Shown here piece by piece: positions 12,244 through 20,282 of a stretch of 38,490 nt of DNA. The position numbers and the translations under genes are program-made. The stretch comes from a virus. Numbering within the stretch: position 1 is the first letter of the stretch; the number at the start of each line of letters is the position of its first letter. The notes below the pieces were generated by a model, which saw only the letters and a program-made list of their open reading frames with translations, had not been told where the DNA came from and did no database searches. The stretch lies in IMG/VR virus record IMGVR_UViG_3300026263_000447, positions 1-38,490 of that record; one strand, 5' to 3'.

Positions 12244-12972
12244 ATGGTTAAAATTATTGCAGAGATAGGGTTTAATCATCTCGGTAAATTTGATATAGCT
12301 AACGAATATCTGGATATTTTATTGGAAACAGATGTTGACTGCATCACTTTCCAGATAAGAGAAAAGGAGCATCAACTAAAAGGTCCTCACAAATATTTTA
12401 GCGAAAAACAGCTTAGCTCCCTATTTTCAAGGATAAAAGCTTCGGAGAAACAAGTTGGGGTAGCTATTGCTGATATTGATTATATTCCTTTCTTGGAAAT
12501 GTCAAAGGTTGATTTTTACAAAGTGATTAGAAATGATATAACAAATAGACCCTTGTTGGATCAACTTAGAGAAACGGGCAAACCAGTCTATGTGTCAACT
12601 GGAATGGCTTCGGAGGAGGAGATAGAAAACTTCACGAGTTATTTTAAGGGAAATTTTAAACTTGTTCATACTCAATTGTCTTATTCGATAGAGGATTGTA
12701 ATTTGAAAAGTATACACAAAATGAAGGACTACGACCTAGAAGTAGCTTACGGACATCATTGCAGCGATAGATTGTCCATCTTTATGGCTTTATGTTACGA
12801 ACCATCTGATATATTTTTATATATCAAGGGAAACAAAGACATGGAATATCCTGACGATAAACACGCAATAGAAGTAGGAGCTATGAAGTCATTAATAACT
12901 ACGATTAGACAGCTTGAAAAAGCTAAGGGAGACGGAATAAAACAAAAAATGATTAACAAAATAGAAGCATGA
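12244..12972 (+). CDS. Divergent NeuB-like synthase domain protein
   Basis: N-terminal AEIGFNHLGKFDIANEYLDILL and middle VSTGMAS match the NeuB/SpsE TIM-barrel family, which condenses phosphoenolpyruvate with an aminohexose to form nonulosonic acids. At 242 aa it is short and lacks the C-terminal SAF (antifreeze-like) domain. The second half departs from the family: the usual GYSGH is AYGHHC and the ERHxT metal/substrate motif is not preserved (YIKGNKDMEYP). It may have another aldol-type activity or be an accessory to the canonical copy at 14248. Starts 4 nt after the previous stop and overlaps the next gene as ATGA. Confidence 0.7.
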   Translation: MVKIIAEIGFNHLGKFDIANEYLDILLETDVDCITFQIREKEHQLKGPHKYFSEKQLSSLFSRIKASEKQVGVAIADIDYIPFLEMSKVDFYKVIRNDITNRPLLDQLRETGKPVYVSTGMASEEEIENFTSYFKGNFKLVHTQLSYSIEDCNLKSIHKMKDYDLEVAYGHHCSDRLSIFMALCYEPSDIFLYIKGNKDMEYPDDKHAIEVGAMKSLITTIRQLEKAKGDGIKQKMINKIEA

Positions 12973-13616
12973 AAAAAGCATTAGTATTAGCGGGAAGCAG
13001 AGGCATCGGAGCAGGAATAAGCGACTCCTTGAGGGGAGTTGGAATCGAAGTGCAAGCGCTATCTTCTAAGGATTGCGATACTTCGGACATTTCCTCTATA
13101 GATAAAATAGGTCACAGCGATGAAGCGTACGATATTGTAGTTCTGAATACAGGAGGACCTCCATCTATGAATTTTTATGACATAAAACAAGAGGACTGCG
13201 AAAAGTACCACAATCAACTTTTTTATGGATTTTTTCGTTTATTACAGAATTTAAAAATAAATGATAATGGATATGTATTTTTGATATCTTCCTATAACGT
13301 GAAAGAGCCCGACGCAAAACTTATACTGTCGAACGCCTATCGTCTTGCTTTTATAAGCGTTTTCAAATGTCTAAGCAAGATGTTTGCTGAGAGAAATATA
13401 ACGACCATAAATATAGCACCAGGTCCAATAGATACAGATAGACTTAGAAGCTTAGTTTCGGACTACGAATCTTTAAACAAAAAAATACCCCTAGGAAGAC
13501 CAGGGGAAAGTAAGGAAATAGGTGATTTTGTAAAATCTATAGTTGAAAATAATATCAAATATATTACGGGTGTTACTATTAACTTTGACGGAGGGAAATC
13601 TAACTACGTATTATAA
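12969..13616 (+). CDS. Short-chain dehydrogenase/reductase with atypical active site
   Basis: Classical SDR fold of 215 aa: NAD(P)-binding GSRGIG (residues 9-14), VLNTGGP (57-63), ISSYNV around the catalytic serine, and a C-terminal NIAPGPIDTDR and ITGVTINFDGG. The usual Tyr-x3-Lys reads SNAYRLAF, so the lysine is missing. A subgroup of SDRs with SN-x-x-R at this place exists, so it may still be active. In the cluster it probably oxidises or reduces a hexose on the way to the nonulosonic acid. It lies between two NeuB-like genes and NeuA. Confidence 0.8.
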   Translation: MKKALVLAGSRGIGAGISDSLRGVGIEVQALSSKDCDTSDISSIDKIGHSDEAYDIVVLNTGGPPSMNFYDIKQEDCEKYHNQLFYGFFRLLQNLKINDNGYVFLISSYNVKEPDAKLILSNAYRLAFISVFKCLSKMFAERNITTINIAPGPIDTDRLRSLVSDYESLNKKIPLGRPGESKEIGDFVKSIVENNIKYITGVTINFDGGKSNYVL

Positions 13617-13619
13617 GTC

Positions 13620-14258
13620 ATGGTCTATTTCGTAATACCAGCAAGAAAGAATTCAAAAGGACTTCCGTTCAAGAACAGAACTCTCTTCGACCTTACTGCA
13701 GGTTCCATCCCAGAAGAGATGCGTCCTAAAACAATAGTAAGCACCGACGACGAAGAACTTTTAAAAAAAGCTAGTTATAATTACGGCTTTATTGCAAAGA
13801 GAAGACCGAAGGAGCTGTCTTTAGATAGTGCGACACCCAAAAGCGCCATGAAACACGCAACAGAGTCAGCTAACTTAAGCAAAGAAGACCTTGTTGTATC
13901 ATTGTATTTGACTTATCCAAAAAGAAATTTTGAAGACGTAGAAAAAGCCTTATCTTTTATGAAGAAAAATAAAGCTTCATCCCTGCTTTGTCGTAAAGAC
14001 CTCAAGACTCATCCTTACTTATGCCTCCATTCAAAAGAAGACGGAATACGAGGAGCGCAAATTATAGAGCACGATTTACACAGAAGGCAGGACTATCCAG
14101 AATGTTTTGAGATATGTCATTATATTTGCGCGTTCAAAGTTTTTGAGTTAGAAAACTTAAATAATAATCTATATAATGCAGATACGATATTTTATCCGAT
14201 AGGGGACAATTTAAACATAGATACTCCTGAAGATTTAGCAGAACTACATGAGAACTAA
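13620..14258 (+). CDS. CMP-nonulosonate cytidylyltransferase, NeuA-like
   Basis: Activates a sialic-acid-type sugar with CTP to give the CMP-sugar used by transferases. The CTP-binding signature IPARKNSKGLPFKN is at residues 5-18 (family form IPARGGSKGIPRKN). VVSLYLTYPKRNFEDVEKAL corresponds to the QPTSPLR region but is altered, so the base-binding details differ. The C-terminal FYPIGDNLNIDTPEDL is typical. 212 aa is slightly short for the family. Overlaps the canonical neuB-like gene by 11 nt, the usual gene pair for sialic-acid-type pathways. Confidence 0.85.
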   Translation: MVYFVIPARKNSKGLPFKNRTLFDLTAGSIPEEMRPKTIVSTDDEELLKKASYNYGFIAKRRPKELSLDSATPKSAMKHATESANLSKEDLVVSLYLTYPKRNFEDVEKALSFMKKNKASSLLCRKDLKTHPYLCLHSKEDGIRGAQIIEHDLHRRQDYPECFEICHYICAFKVFELENLNNNLYNADTIFYPIGDNLNIDTPEDLAELHEN

Positions 14259-15066
14259 AATTATAGCAGAGATAGGGATAAACCACAACGGTGATTTAAG
14301 TGTCGCAAAAAAACTGATTGATATGGCGATTCTTGCTGGATGTGATAGCGTTAAGTTTCAAAAGCGTAACCCAGATTTATGCGTTCCAGAACATCAAAAA
14401 AACCAACCAAAAAGTACTCCGTGGGGAGATATGACTTATCTTGAATATAAATATAGAATAGAATTTGATAGGGAACAATATAAAGAAATTTTTAATTATT
14501 GTGAGAGTAAGAACATTGAGTGCTTTGCCAGTGTTTGGGATGAGGATTCTGTTGATTTTATGCATGAGTTTTCTGATACCGCCAAAATCCCATCTGCTTT
14601 GATTACTAATTTAAAATTATGCGAATATGCAAGATGGAAAAATAAAGAATTATTAATCTCTACAGGTATGTCTACAGAAAAGGAAATAGAGCGGTGCGTT
14701 GAAGTCTGTGGTCCAGATGTAATTTTTCATACCAACTCCACCTATCCATCTCCTGTTTCGGAGCTCAATCTTTCATATATAACTTGGTTAAAGGAGAGAT
14801 ATCCTTATTCGATTATTGGATATAGCGGTCACGAATACGGTTTAACAACAACTTTTGCAGCCGTCGCGATGGGAGCTAAGTTTATCGAAAGGCATATAAC
14901 TCTAGAAAGGACTATGTGGGGGTCCGATCAAGTCGCTTCTGTAGAACCTGCAGGATTAATTAAAATGGTAAAAGGTATCAGGGATATAGAAAAAGCCATA
15001 GGAAAAGCTGGCCCACGAATCCTACTAAGTGGAGAAAAGGAAAAACGAAAATCGCTGAGGAAATAG
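14248..15066 (+). CDS. Nonulosonic acid synthase, NeuB-like (canonical copy)
   Basis: Condenses phosphoenolpyruvate with an N-acetylated hexosamine or bacillosamine-type sugar. Motifs in order: AEIGINHNGDLSVAKKLIDMA (residues 7-27), DSVKFQKR, ISTGMSTEKEI, NSTYPSPVSELNL, IIGYSGHEYGL and IERHITLERTMWGSD. All are intact, so the barrel active site looks functional. The 272-aa protein ends soon after the barrel and lacks the C-terminal SAF domain present in standard NeuB (about 340 aa), which normally contributes to the partner's active site. Which nonulosonic acid is made cannot be decided. Confidence 0.87.
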   Translation: MRTKIIAEIGINHNGDLSVAKKLIDMAILAGCDSVKFQKRNPDLCVPEHQKNQPKSTPWGDMTYLEYKYRIEFDREQYKEIFNYCESKNIECFASVWDEDSVDFMHEFSDTAKIPSALITNLKLCEYARWKNKELLISTGMSTEKEIERCVEVCGPDVIFHTNSTYPSPVSELNLSYITWLKERYPYSIIGYSGHEYGLTTTFAAVAMGAKFIERHITLERTMWGSDQVASVEPAGLIKMVKGIRDIEKAIGKAGPRILLSGEKEKRKSLRK

Positions 15067-15068
15067 AA

Positions 15069-15797
15069 ATGGACAAACAAAAACTAAAAGAACTAGAAGA
15101 GGACGGCTACACAATTATAAAAAATGTATTTTCCAACGAAGAGATAGCTGATTTTAGAGAAGCCGCAAAAGAGTATTTTGACAATAATCCATATCTTCAC
15201 TGGGGTAATAATGATACAGAAATAAAAAGTAAAATTCTTCCAGGTTGGTGTGATAACGAATTCTTAAATAAAGTTAAAGGAAAGAAGCTCTCGCAGATAG
15301 CAAGTCTTCCTAGCGATAAACGTATAGTTTCTTTATTAAATTATTTTTTCAAAGGAGAAGAATGGATTTTTATGAACGAAAGCGACCTTCATGAAAACGT
15401 AAATACTCCTGAGTGGCATAGCGATTCCATTAATCAGGTTACGGACTTCGAAAAAGAAAAAATTCTTAAGACCTGTATTCTTTTACAGGATCATTTAGAT
15501 GACGAAACGGGCTTATGGATGAAACCAAAGACTCATCTTCGCACGGACTGGAGAGACAGGGGAAGAGAATGCAATGACCTGCCAAGTAAATCAATAAACA
15601 GTGAGGCGGGGGATATAGTATTATTTAATCAATACGCAATCCATAAGGGTCAAGATGGTAATCCGAGCTACTACGAAAGATACAAAAGAAACAGATATTT
15701 TATGACTTTGTCTTTCGGAATAAATAACGAATACACAAAAACTCAGATGGAACATACAAGAGCTAGGCAACTAGACCAACAAAAAGATATGACTTAA
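15069..15797 (+). CDS. Phytanoyl-CoA dioxygenase-family oxygenase (PhyH-like)
   Basis: 242 aa, second Fe(II)/2-oxoglutarate oxygenase of the island but of a different family from that at 11559. Iron ligands: His117-x-Asp119 (PEWHSDS) and His192 (AIHKGQD). The N-terminal LEEDGYTIIKNVFSNEEI is typical of PhyH proteins. Such enzymes hydroxylate small molecules, including sugars and lipids. The substrate here is probably a sugar or lipid carrier but is unknown. It begins 2 nt after neuB-like and overlaps the next gene as TAATG. Confidence 0.82.
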   Translation: MDKQKLKELEEDGYTIIKNVFSNEEIADFREAAKEYFDNNPYLHWGNNDTEIKSKILPGWCDNEFLNKVKGKKLSQIASLPSDKRIVSLLNYFFKGEEWIFMNESDLHENVNTPEWHSDSINQVTDFEKEKILKTCILLQDHLDDETGLWMKPKTHLRTDWRDRGRECNDLPSKSINSEAGDIVLFNQYAIHKGQDGNPSYYERYKRNRYFMTLSFGINNEYTKTQMEHTRARQLDQQKDMT

Positions 15798-16483
15798 TGC
15801 ACTCGTATCTAAGAGAATATAAAGATAAACATAAAAAGCAATCTGCAGTTTTGTTTGCTTCTGGACCTACTTTAAATTTATATAAGCGCTCCATTATACC
15901 TGAAAAAAAATTTATAAGCGTAGGGGTTAATTCTGTTATTTTTAATGATTTAATAGAGTTGGACTATTATTTTTGCGGAGATGATCCAGAAAAAAAATAC
16001 GACAATGATCATCCCCACAGAAACCTTTGTAATCTTACGCAAGTTGAAAAAACGGCAAAAAAATCAAAGTCAGTTAAAACATTCTGCGTTGTTTCTATAG
16101 ATGGGCATTGGCCAGGTCCAAGCGGACTTTTGTTTTCTAAAGACGATGTAGCTAGAATGCAAGCAAACCCCATCGAATTGACATCTTCTTCTGGGCCGAA
16201 AAACTTTAGGAAAGACATAACCTCGGGACCGATGTACAACCATAGTATAGTTTTTCCTGCTATACAATTTTTGCTCTATACGGGCGTAGAGAAGTTATAT
16301 CTTGTAGGGCACGACCAAGGAGGTAAACATGCATATTTTTACACAGGCGGAGACGATTGGAAGGATGACCAAGTTTGGAACTGGAGAGAATTTAAACAAT
16401 TTAAAGAAGAAGAATATCCTCATGTCAAAATTATATCTGTTGAGCCAAGAGGGTTAAAAGGTTTTTTCGAGGACATGACGTGA
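15797..16483 (+). CDS. DUF115/MptE-like protein, possible sugar transferase
   Basis: 228 aa. SAVLFASGPTLNLYKR (residues 16-31) followed by FISVGVNSVIFN, LDYYFCGDD and, later, VEKLYLVGHDQGG matches the pattern of the DUF115 (MptE-like) family, which includes the Maf motility-accessory proteins that attach nonulosonic acids to flagellin. In a cluster with NeuB/NeuA genes, a role in transfer of a CMP-nonulosonate is attractive but is inference. Its stop overlaps the GTG of the deacetylase. Confidence 0.6.
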   Translation: MHSYLREYKDKHKKQSAVLFASGPTLNLYKRSIIPEKKFISVGVNSVIFNDLIELDYYFCGDDPEKKYDNDHPHRNLCNLTQVEKTAKKSKSVKTFCVVSIDGHWPGPSGLLFSKDDVARMQANPIELTSSSGPKNFRKDITSGPMYNHSIVFPAIQFLLYTGVEKLYLVGHDQGGKHAYFYTGGDDWKDDQVWNWREFKQFKEEEYPHVKIISVEPRGLKGFFEDMT

Positions 16484-17226
16484 AGGGGATAGTTTTTACA
16501 TTCGATGATGACGTAGTTTCTCACTGTACGGTGGTCGCTCCGATATTTCAAGAATACGATTACTCTTGTACTTTCTTTTTAAACTTTAATAGAAGCTTAA
16601 ATCTTTGGGGTGGAGCTTGCCCGACTATGACAGAAGAACAGATCGCATCTCTTTATGAAATGGGATTTGAGATAGGAAATCATACGTATTGCCATAGGCT
16701 AGCTACTGCAATTTCAAGCGAAGAACTAACGGATAGCATAAAAAAAGTTAACAGTATAATAGAGGAGTCCTATAGACAAGAAAAACCGTTAACATTTTGT
16801 TATCCAGCTTACGTATCAAACTCTTCTACCCGAGATACTTTGGAATCTTTGGGGTTTAGGCTTGCTAGGATAGGATATGAAAGAATGGAGACTGGACAGG
16901 AAGAAAAACAAAAATGGCATACATATAATCGTCCTAACACATGGAAAAGAAATCAATCCCACTATTACATTCCCAAGAAAAGCGATAGATTCGAGGTGAA
17001 ATGTTGTGGTTTATTTTGTCCAGATTACAATATTGAAAATTTTATAGAAGATATTAGTCTATGCCCAAAAGATGGGTATTGTGTTTTTACGGGGCATCTA
17101 TTTCATTCTAACGAGGAGGATAAGTGTTTTCAAGATTCTGTACCTATAAGTTTTCTAGAGAAAGCGCTGCGGCATTGCAGAGATAAAAACTTTGACGTCC
17201 TAAACCTGAAGGATTTACCTATATGA
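16480..17226 (+). CDS. Polysaccharide deacetylase (NodB-like, CE4)
   Basis: 248 aa; GTG start overlapping the previous stop (GTGA). NodB motif 1 TFDDD (residues 7-11; family TFDDG) and motif 2 His68-TYC-His72 are intact, giving the Asp-His-His metal site. CYPAYVSNS corresponds to the motif with the conserved Pro/Tyr. Removes N- or O-acetyl groups from sugars. There is no signal peptide, so it acts in the cytoplasm, probably on a nucleotide- or lipid-linked sugar rather than on peptidoglycan. Confidence 0.82.
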   Translation: MKGIVFTFDDDVVSHCTVVAPIFQEYDYSCTFFLNFNRSLNLWGGACPTMTEEQIASLYEMGFEIGNHTYCHRLATAISSEELTDSIKKVNSIIEESYRQEKPLTFCYPAYVSNSSTRDTLESLGFRLARIGYERMETGQEEKQKWHTYNRPNTWKRNQSHYYIPKKSDRFEVKCCGLFCPDYNIENFIEDISLCPKDGYCVFTGHLFHSNEEDKCFQDSVPISFLEKALRHCRDKNFDVLNLKDLPI

Positions 17227-17930
17227 AGTACTGTTATGTATCAAGTTTTTATTTTGGGTCAAGAAGAGTCTTTCCGCAGCTTTACGAAGAAGACAGATTG
17301 TTGTTCTTGAAAAAACATCTGTCGAAGCTTAAAAAGCTCAAGCATAACATTAGCCTAGCCGTATTTGTAATAAACCGAGCTGATGGTTTAGAGAGCATAG
17401 AGAAAGAAGCTCAAGAATTGATACTTCAATTCAAAGACATAAAAACAGATATAATCTTAAGAGATAATATTGATGGTTCTTATGGTTGTTGGGAAGACGC
17501 TTTAAAAAAACATTCTGAAGAATTTGATTATTGTTTTCTAATAGAAGACGATTATGTTCCTGTGAGTGATAATTTTGATAAAAAATTCCAAGAACATCTA
17601 AAGCGAGAAAAAGATATTTATGCTTGTCAGTTGTGGTGGAATGAGTTCGGAGGTTATCATGCGGGCATCTCTAATGGTTTAATTAAGTGTTCCGCTTTCC
17701 GAGAAAAGGGGGAATTTAGCTTAAATAGGAACGTACACTCTTATGGGCCAGCAGAGCATAATCAAATGAATTTTCTACGTAATTTTACTGACGATGGTTG
17801 GGCTGTTGTTGATATTTGTAAAAAGTATAAAAATTTATTTTTGAATTACCAAAATAATATAGTTTGTTATGGAAACGAGAAGGGGGAAGAGCTAATAAGG
17901 CCCATTCATGACAAAGTGGGAGAATGTTAA
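17223..17930 (+). CDS. Putative GT-A glycosyltransferase (235 aa)
   Basis: N-terminal CYVSSFYFG and a middle NIDGSYGCWEDALKKHSEEFDYCFLIEDDYVP, in which IEDDY is a good DXD-type metal/nucleotide motif at about residue 117. The layout fits a small GT-A transferase without membrane anchor. Donor unknown; candidates are the dTDP- or CMP-sugars made by the cluster. It overlaps the deacetylase stop by 4 nt (ATGA). Confidence 0.65.
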   Translation: MKYCYVSSFYFGSRRVFPQLYEEDRLLFLKKHLSKLKKLKHNISLAVFVINRADGLESIEKEAQELILQFKDIKTDIILRDNIDGSYGCWEDALKKHSEEFDYCFLIEDDYVPVSDNFDKKFQEHLKREKDIYACQLWWNEFGGYHAGISNGLIKCSAFREKGEFSLNRNVHSYGPAEHNQMNFLRNFTDDGWAVVDICKKYKNLFLNYQNNIVCYGNEKGEELIRPIHDKVGEC

Positions 17931-17933
17931 ACT

Positions 17934-18392
17934 ATGACAGATATAAGTATTAGAAAAATGATGAAGTTAGATGGCGAATTTGTTCTAGAGATTAGAAACG
18001 ATGATTCTACTAGGAGTAAACTACATAATAGTAGCAAATTTACCTTAGAGCAATTTAACAGCTTCTATGAAGCGAAAAAACCATATTGGCTTATTGCGTC
18101 TTGTAATGGGGAAGATTTTGGTTATTTCAGGACTGACCATGTGGATAAAGAGAATAAAAGCATTCAGGTGGGAATGGATATACACCCAGATAAACGGGGA
18201 AAAGGGTTGGCGAGGCCATCTTACGATAAGCTGTTTAGCTATTTAAAGAATGAAGGGTTTAAAATGGTTTGGCTAGAAGTCTTGAAAAGTAACGCTCTAG
18301 CTTATAGTTTATATAAAAAAATAGGCTTTTCAGAAACAGAAAAGTGTAAATATGGTGAGGATGAATCGATTCGAATGGAAAGGTCCATTTGA
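17934..18392 (+). CDS. GNAT-family N-acetyltransferase
   Basis: 152 aa, normal for GNAT. The acetyl-CoA loop is in GMDIHPDKRGKGLARPSY (about residues 78-95, motif R-G-K-G-L-A) and the C-terminal LEVLKSNALAYSLYKKIGF is typical. It likely acetylates an amino sugar, as PseH does in pseudaminic-acid synthesis or as related enzymes do on dTDP-amino sugars made by the DegT-type aminotransferase in this cluster. Exact substrate unknown. Confidence 0.85.
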   Translation: MTDISIRKMMKLDGEFVLEIRNDDSTRSKLHNSSKFTLEQFNSFYEAKKPYWLIASCNGEDFGYFRTDHVDKENKSIQVGMDIHPDKRGKGLARPSYDKLFSYLKNEGFKMVWLEVLKSNALAYSLYKKIGFSETEKCKYGEDESIRMERSI

Positions 18393-18407
18393 TTTCTTCG
18401 CTAAAAA

Positions 18408-19274
18408 ATGAAAAACCTAAAGATTCAAGTTATTCTTTTTTATTATAACAGGCCAAGCTTAGTCAAGCATATGGCCTTGAAGACAATGCTTGAGTCTGAT
18501 TATGATAATTGGGAATTATCTTTCGTGGATGATAGTAGCGACCAACACTCAGATGAAATTTTAGAAATATTTTTTGAAGAAAATCCACAATATAAAGATA
18601 AGAAAGACAGGGTAAAAATATTTAAAACTAACGATTCTATTGAAGAAAAAAAAGAAAGAGGAGAAGCGATATTTGGTTTAGTAGCTAACGACTCCATGCG
18701 GGAAAGCGACGCCGAAATAACTTTGATGTTATGCGACGACGATGGCGTCATTCATGACTACTTGTCAAAATTAAATTCTTATTATCTAAACAACCCAGAG
18801 AGAATCCATTCTTATTCTAAGGTCATTCCTTATAACCCACTAAAAGGAAGAAAAACAGAAGCGAAAAAGGGAGAGTGGGTGGAGGGTAACAGCGGTTTAG
18901 AATACAAAGAATTTTCGTTCATGCCAGAAAACTATTTAAATTGCCGAGGAGATAGCCCTCACGCAGAAAACAGCTTAGACTCTTCTCAGGTCTCATGGAG
19001 AAGGAGTAAAGCTATTGAAGATGAAGTTTTATTTCCTTACCCTAAAACATCTAATCTAGATGCCGTTATATATAATAAAATGGATAAAAAATGGGGAGAG
19101 TGTCATTTTAATGGAATTATCGGACAGTACAAAGCTTTCTGGGAAGGTCAAAACGCATATCGTCAAGATGCAGAAGTAGAGAAAAGGTTTAATCAAGTAG
19201 ATTTGTCCGCGCAAGAATTAGAGGAGTGCGGAAGGTCAAAGACTAAAACTTTGAAAAACGGTGAAACAATTTGA
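18408..19274 (+). CDS. GT2-family glycosyltransferase
   Basis: 288 aa. IQVILFYYNRPSLVKHMALKTMLESDYDNWELSFVDDSSD at the N-terminus is a standard GT2 start, and LMLCDDDG near residue 106 supplies the DXD motif. No transmembrane helix is evident, so it is a soluble inner-face enzyme. Ends 30 nt before rmlB; the gap is A+T-rich and may hold a second internal start site. Confidence 0.8.
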   Translation: MKNLKIQVILFYYNRPSLVKHMALKTMLESDYDNWELSFVDDSSDQHSDEILEIFFEENPQYKDKKDRVKIFKTNDSIEEKKERGEAIFGLVANDSMRESDAEITLMLCDDDGVIHDYLSKLNSYYLNNPERIHSYSKVIPYNPLKGRKTEAKKGEWVEGNSGLEYKEFSFMPENYLNCRGDSPHAENSLDSSQVSWRRSKAIEDEVLFPYPKTSNLDAVIYNKMDKKWGECHFNGIIGQYKAFWEGQNAYRQDAEVEKRFNQVDLSAQELEECGRSKTKTLKNGETI

Positions 19275-19304
19275 TTTTAAAATATATTAAGTTATTTTAA
19301 ATAA

Positions 19305-20258
19305 ATGAATTTGCTTGTTACGGGAGGTTGTGGTTTTATAGGTTCAAACTTCATAAGGGTCGCTTTAGATAAAGGAGGCGTTAAAAACTTGGTTAACGTA
19401 GACAAAATGACCTATGCTGCGGACGCTGAAAATACAAAAGAATTTGAAGATAGATCAGAATATTCACATGAAAATTTTTGCTTAACTGATTATGATAGGC
19501 TCTGGGAGACCTGCAAAGATAGCGACATAACTGACATAGTTCATTTTGCAGCGGAAACCCATGTAGATAATTCAATTAAAGGTTCTAAAGTTTTTATACA
19601 ATCTAACGTAGTTGCTACGCACTCCATACTTGAAGCGTGTAAAGACAGAGACATAAGACTTCACCACATCTCTACTGATGAAGTATATGGGGAAGTGTTT
19701 GGAGACGACAGATTTTCAGAAGAAAGCCACTACGACCCAAAAAATCCATACTCAGCAACGAAAGCTGCTTCGGATTTTTTAGTAAGGTCTTACGTTAATA
19801 CTTACGGACTTAGGGCAACCATTTCTAACTGCAGCAATAATTACGGACCTAACCAGCATGACGAAAAATTGGTTCCGACGATAATACGTAGCTTGTTAAA
19901 CAATGAATTGATACCAGTTTATGGACAAGGAGCAAATGTAAGAGACTGGATTTATGTAGATGATCATTGCGAAGCTATATGGTCGATTCTAAAAGAAGGA
20001 AAGATAGGCGATACTTACTTAGTCGGAGCAGATACAGAAAGAACAAACATGCAAACGATTACATCTATATGTGACTTAATGGAAAGAACAATTTCAAGCT
20101 CCATAAAGTTCGTAGAAGATAGAGCAGGGCATGATCTCAGATACGCAATAGACGGCTCAAAGCTTAAAGAGGAATTAAATTGGAAACCTCGTTACACTTT
20201 CTTAAAGGGGTTAGAAAAAACAATTACTTTTTACAAAAAAAAGTATAATTCACCTTAG
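19305..20258 (+). CDS. rmlB: dTDP-glucose 4,6-dehydratase
   Basis: Converts dTDP-glucose to dTDP-4-keto-6-deoxyglucose. The NAD-binding GGCGFIG is at residues 7-13, STDEVYGEVFG at 123-133 carries the catalytic Asp-Glu pair, and Tyr149-x3-Lys153 (YSATK) is intact. SNCSNNYGPNQ and YGQGANVRDWIYVDDH are family hallmarks. 317 aa against about 350 usual. Together with rmlA it gives the substrate for the RmlD-like reductase and the DegT-like aminotransferase. Confidence 0.93.
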   Translation: MNLLVTGGCGFIGSNFIRVALDKGGVKNLVNVDKMTYAADAENTKEFEDRSEYSHENFCLTDYDRLWETCKDSDITDIVHFAAETHVDNSIKGSKVFIQSNVVATHSILEACKDRDIRLHHISTDEVYGEVFGDDRFSEESHYDPKNPYSATKAASDFLVRSYVNTYGLRATISNCSNNYGPNQHDEKLVPTIIRSLLNNELIPVYGQGANVRDWIYVDDHCEAIWSILKEGKIGDTYLVGADTERTNMQTITSICDLMERTISSSIKFVEDRAGHDLRYAIDGSKLKEELNWKPRYTFLKGLEKTITFYKKKYNSP

Positions 20259-20282
20259 CTTGGGTGTATTATACAGAAAGAT

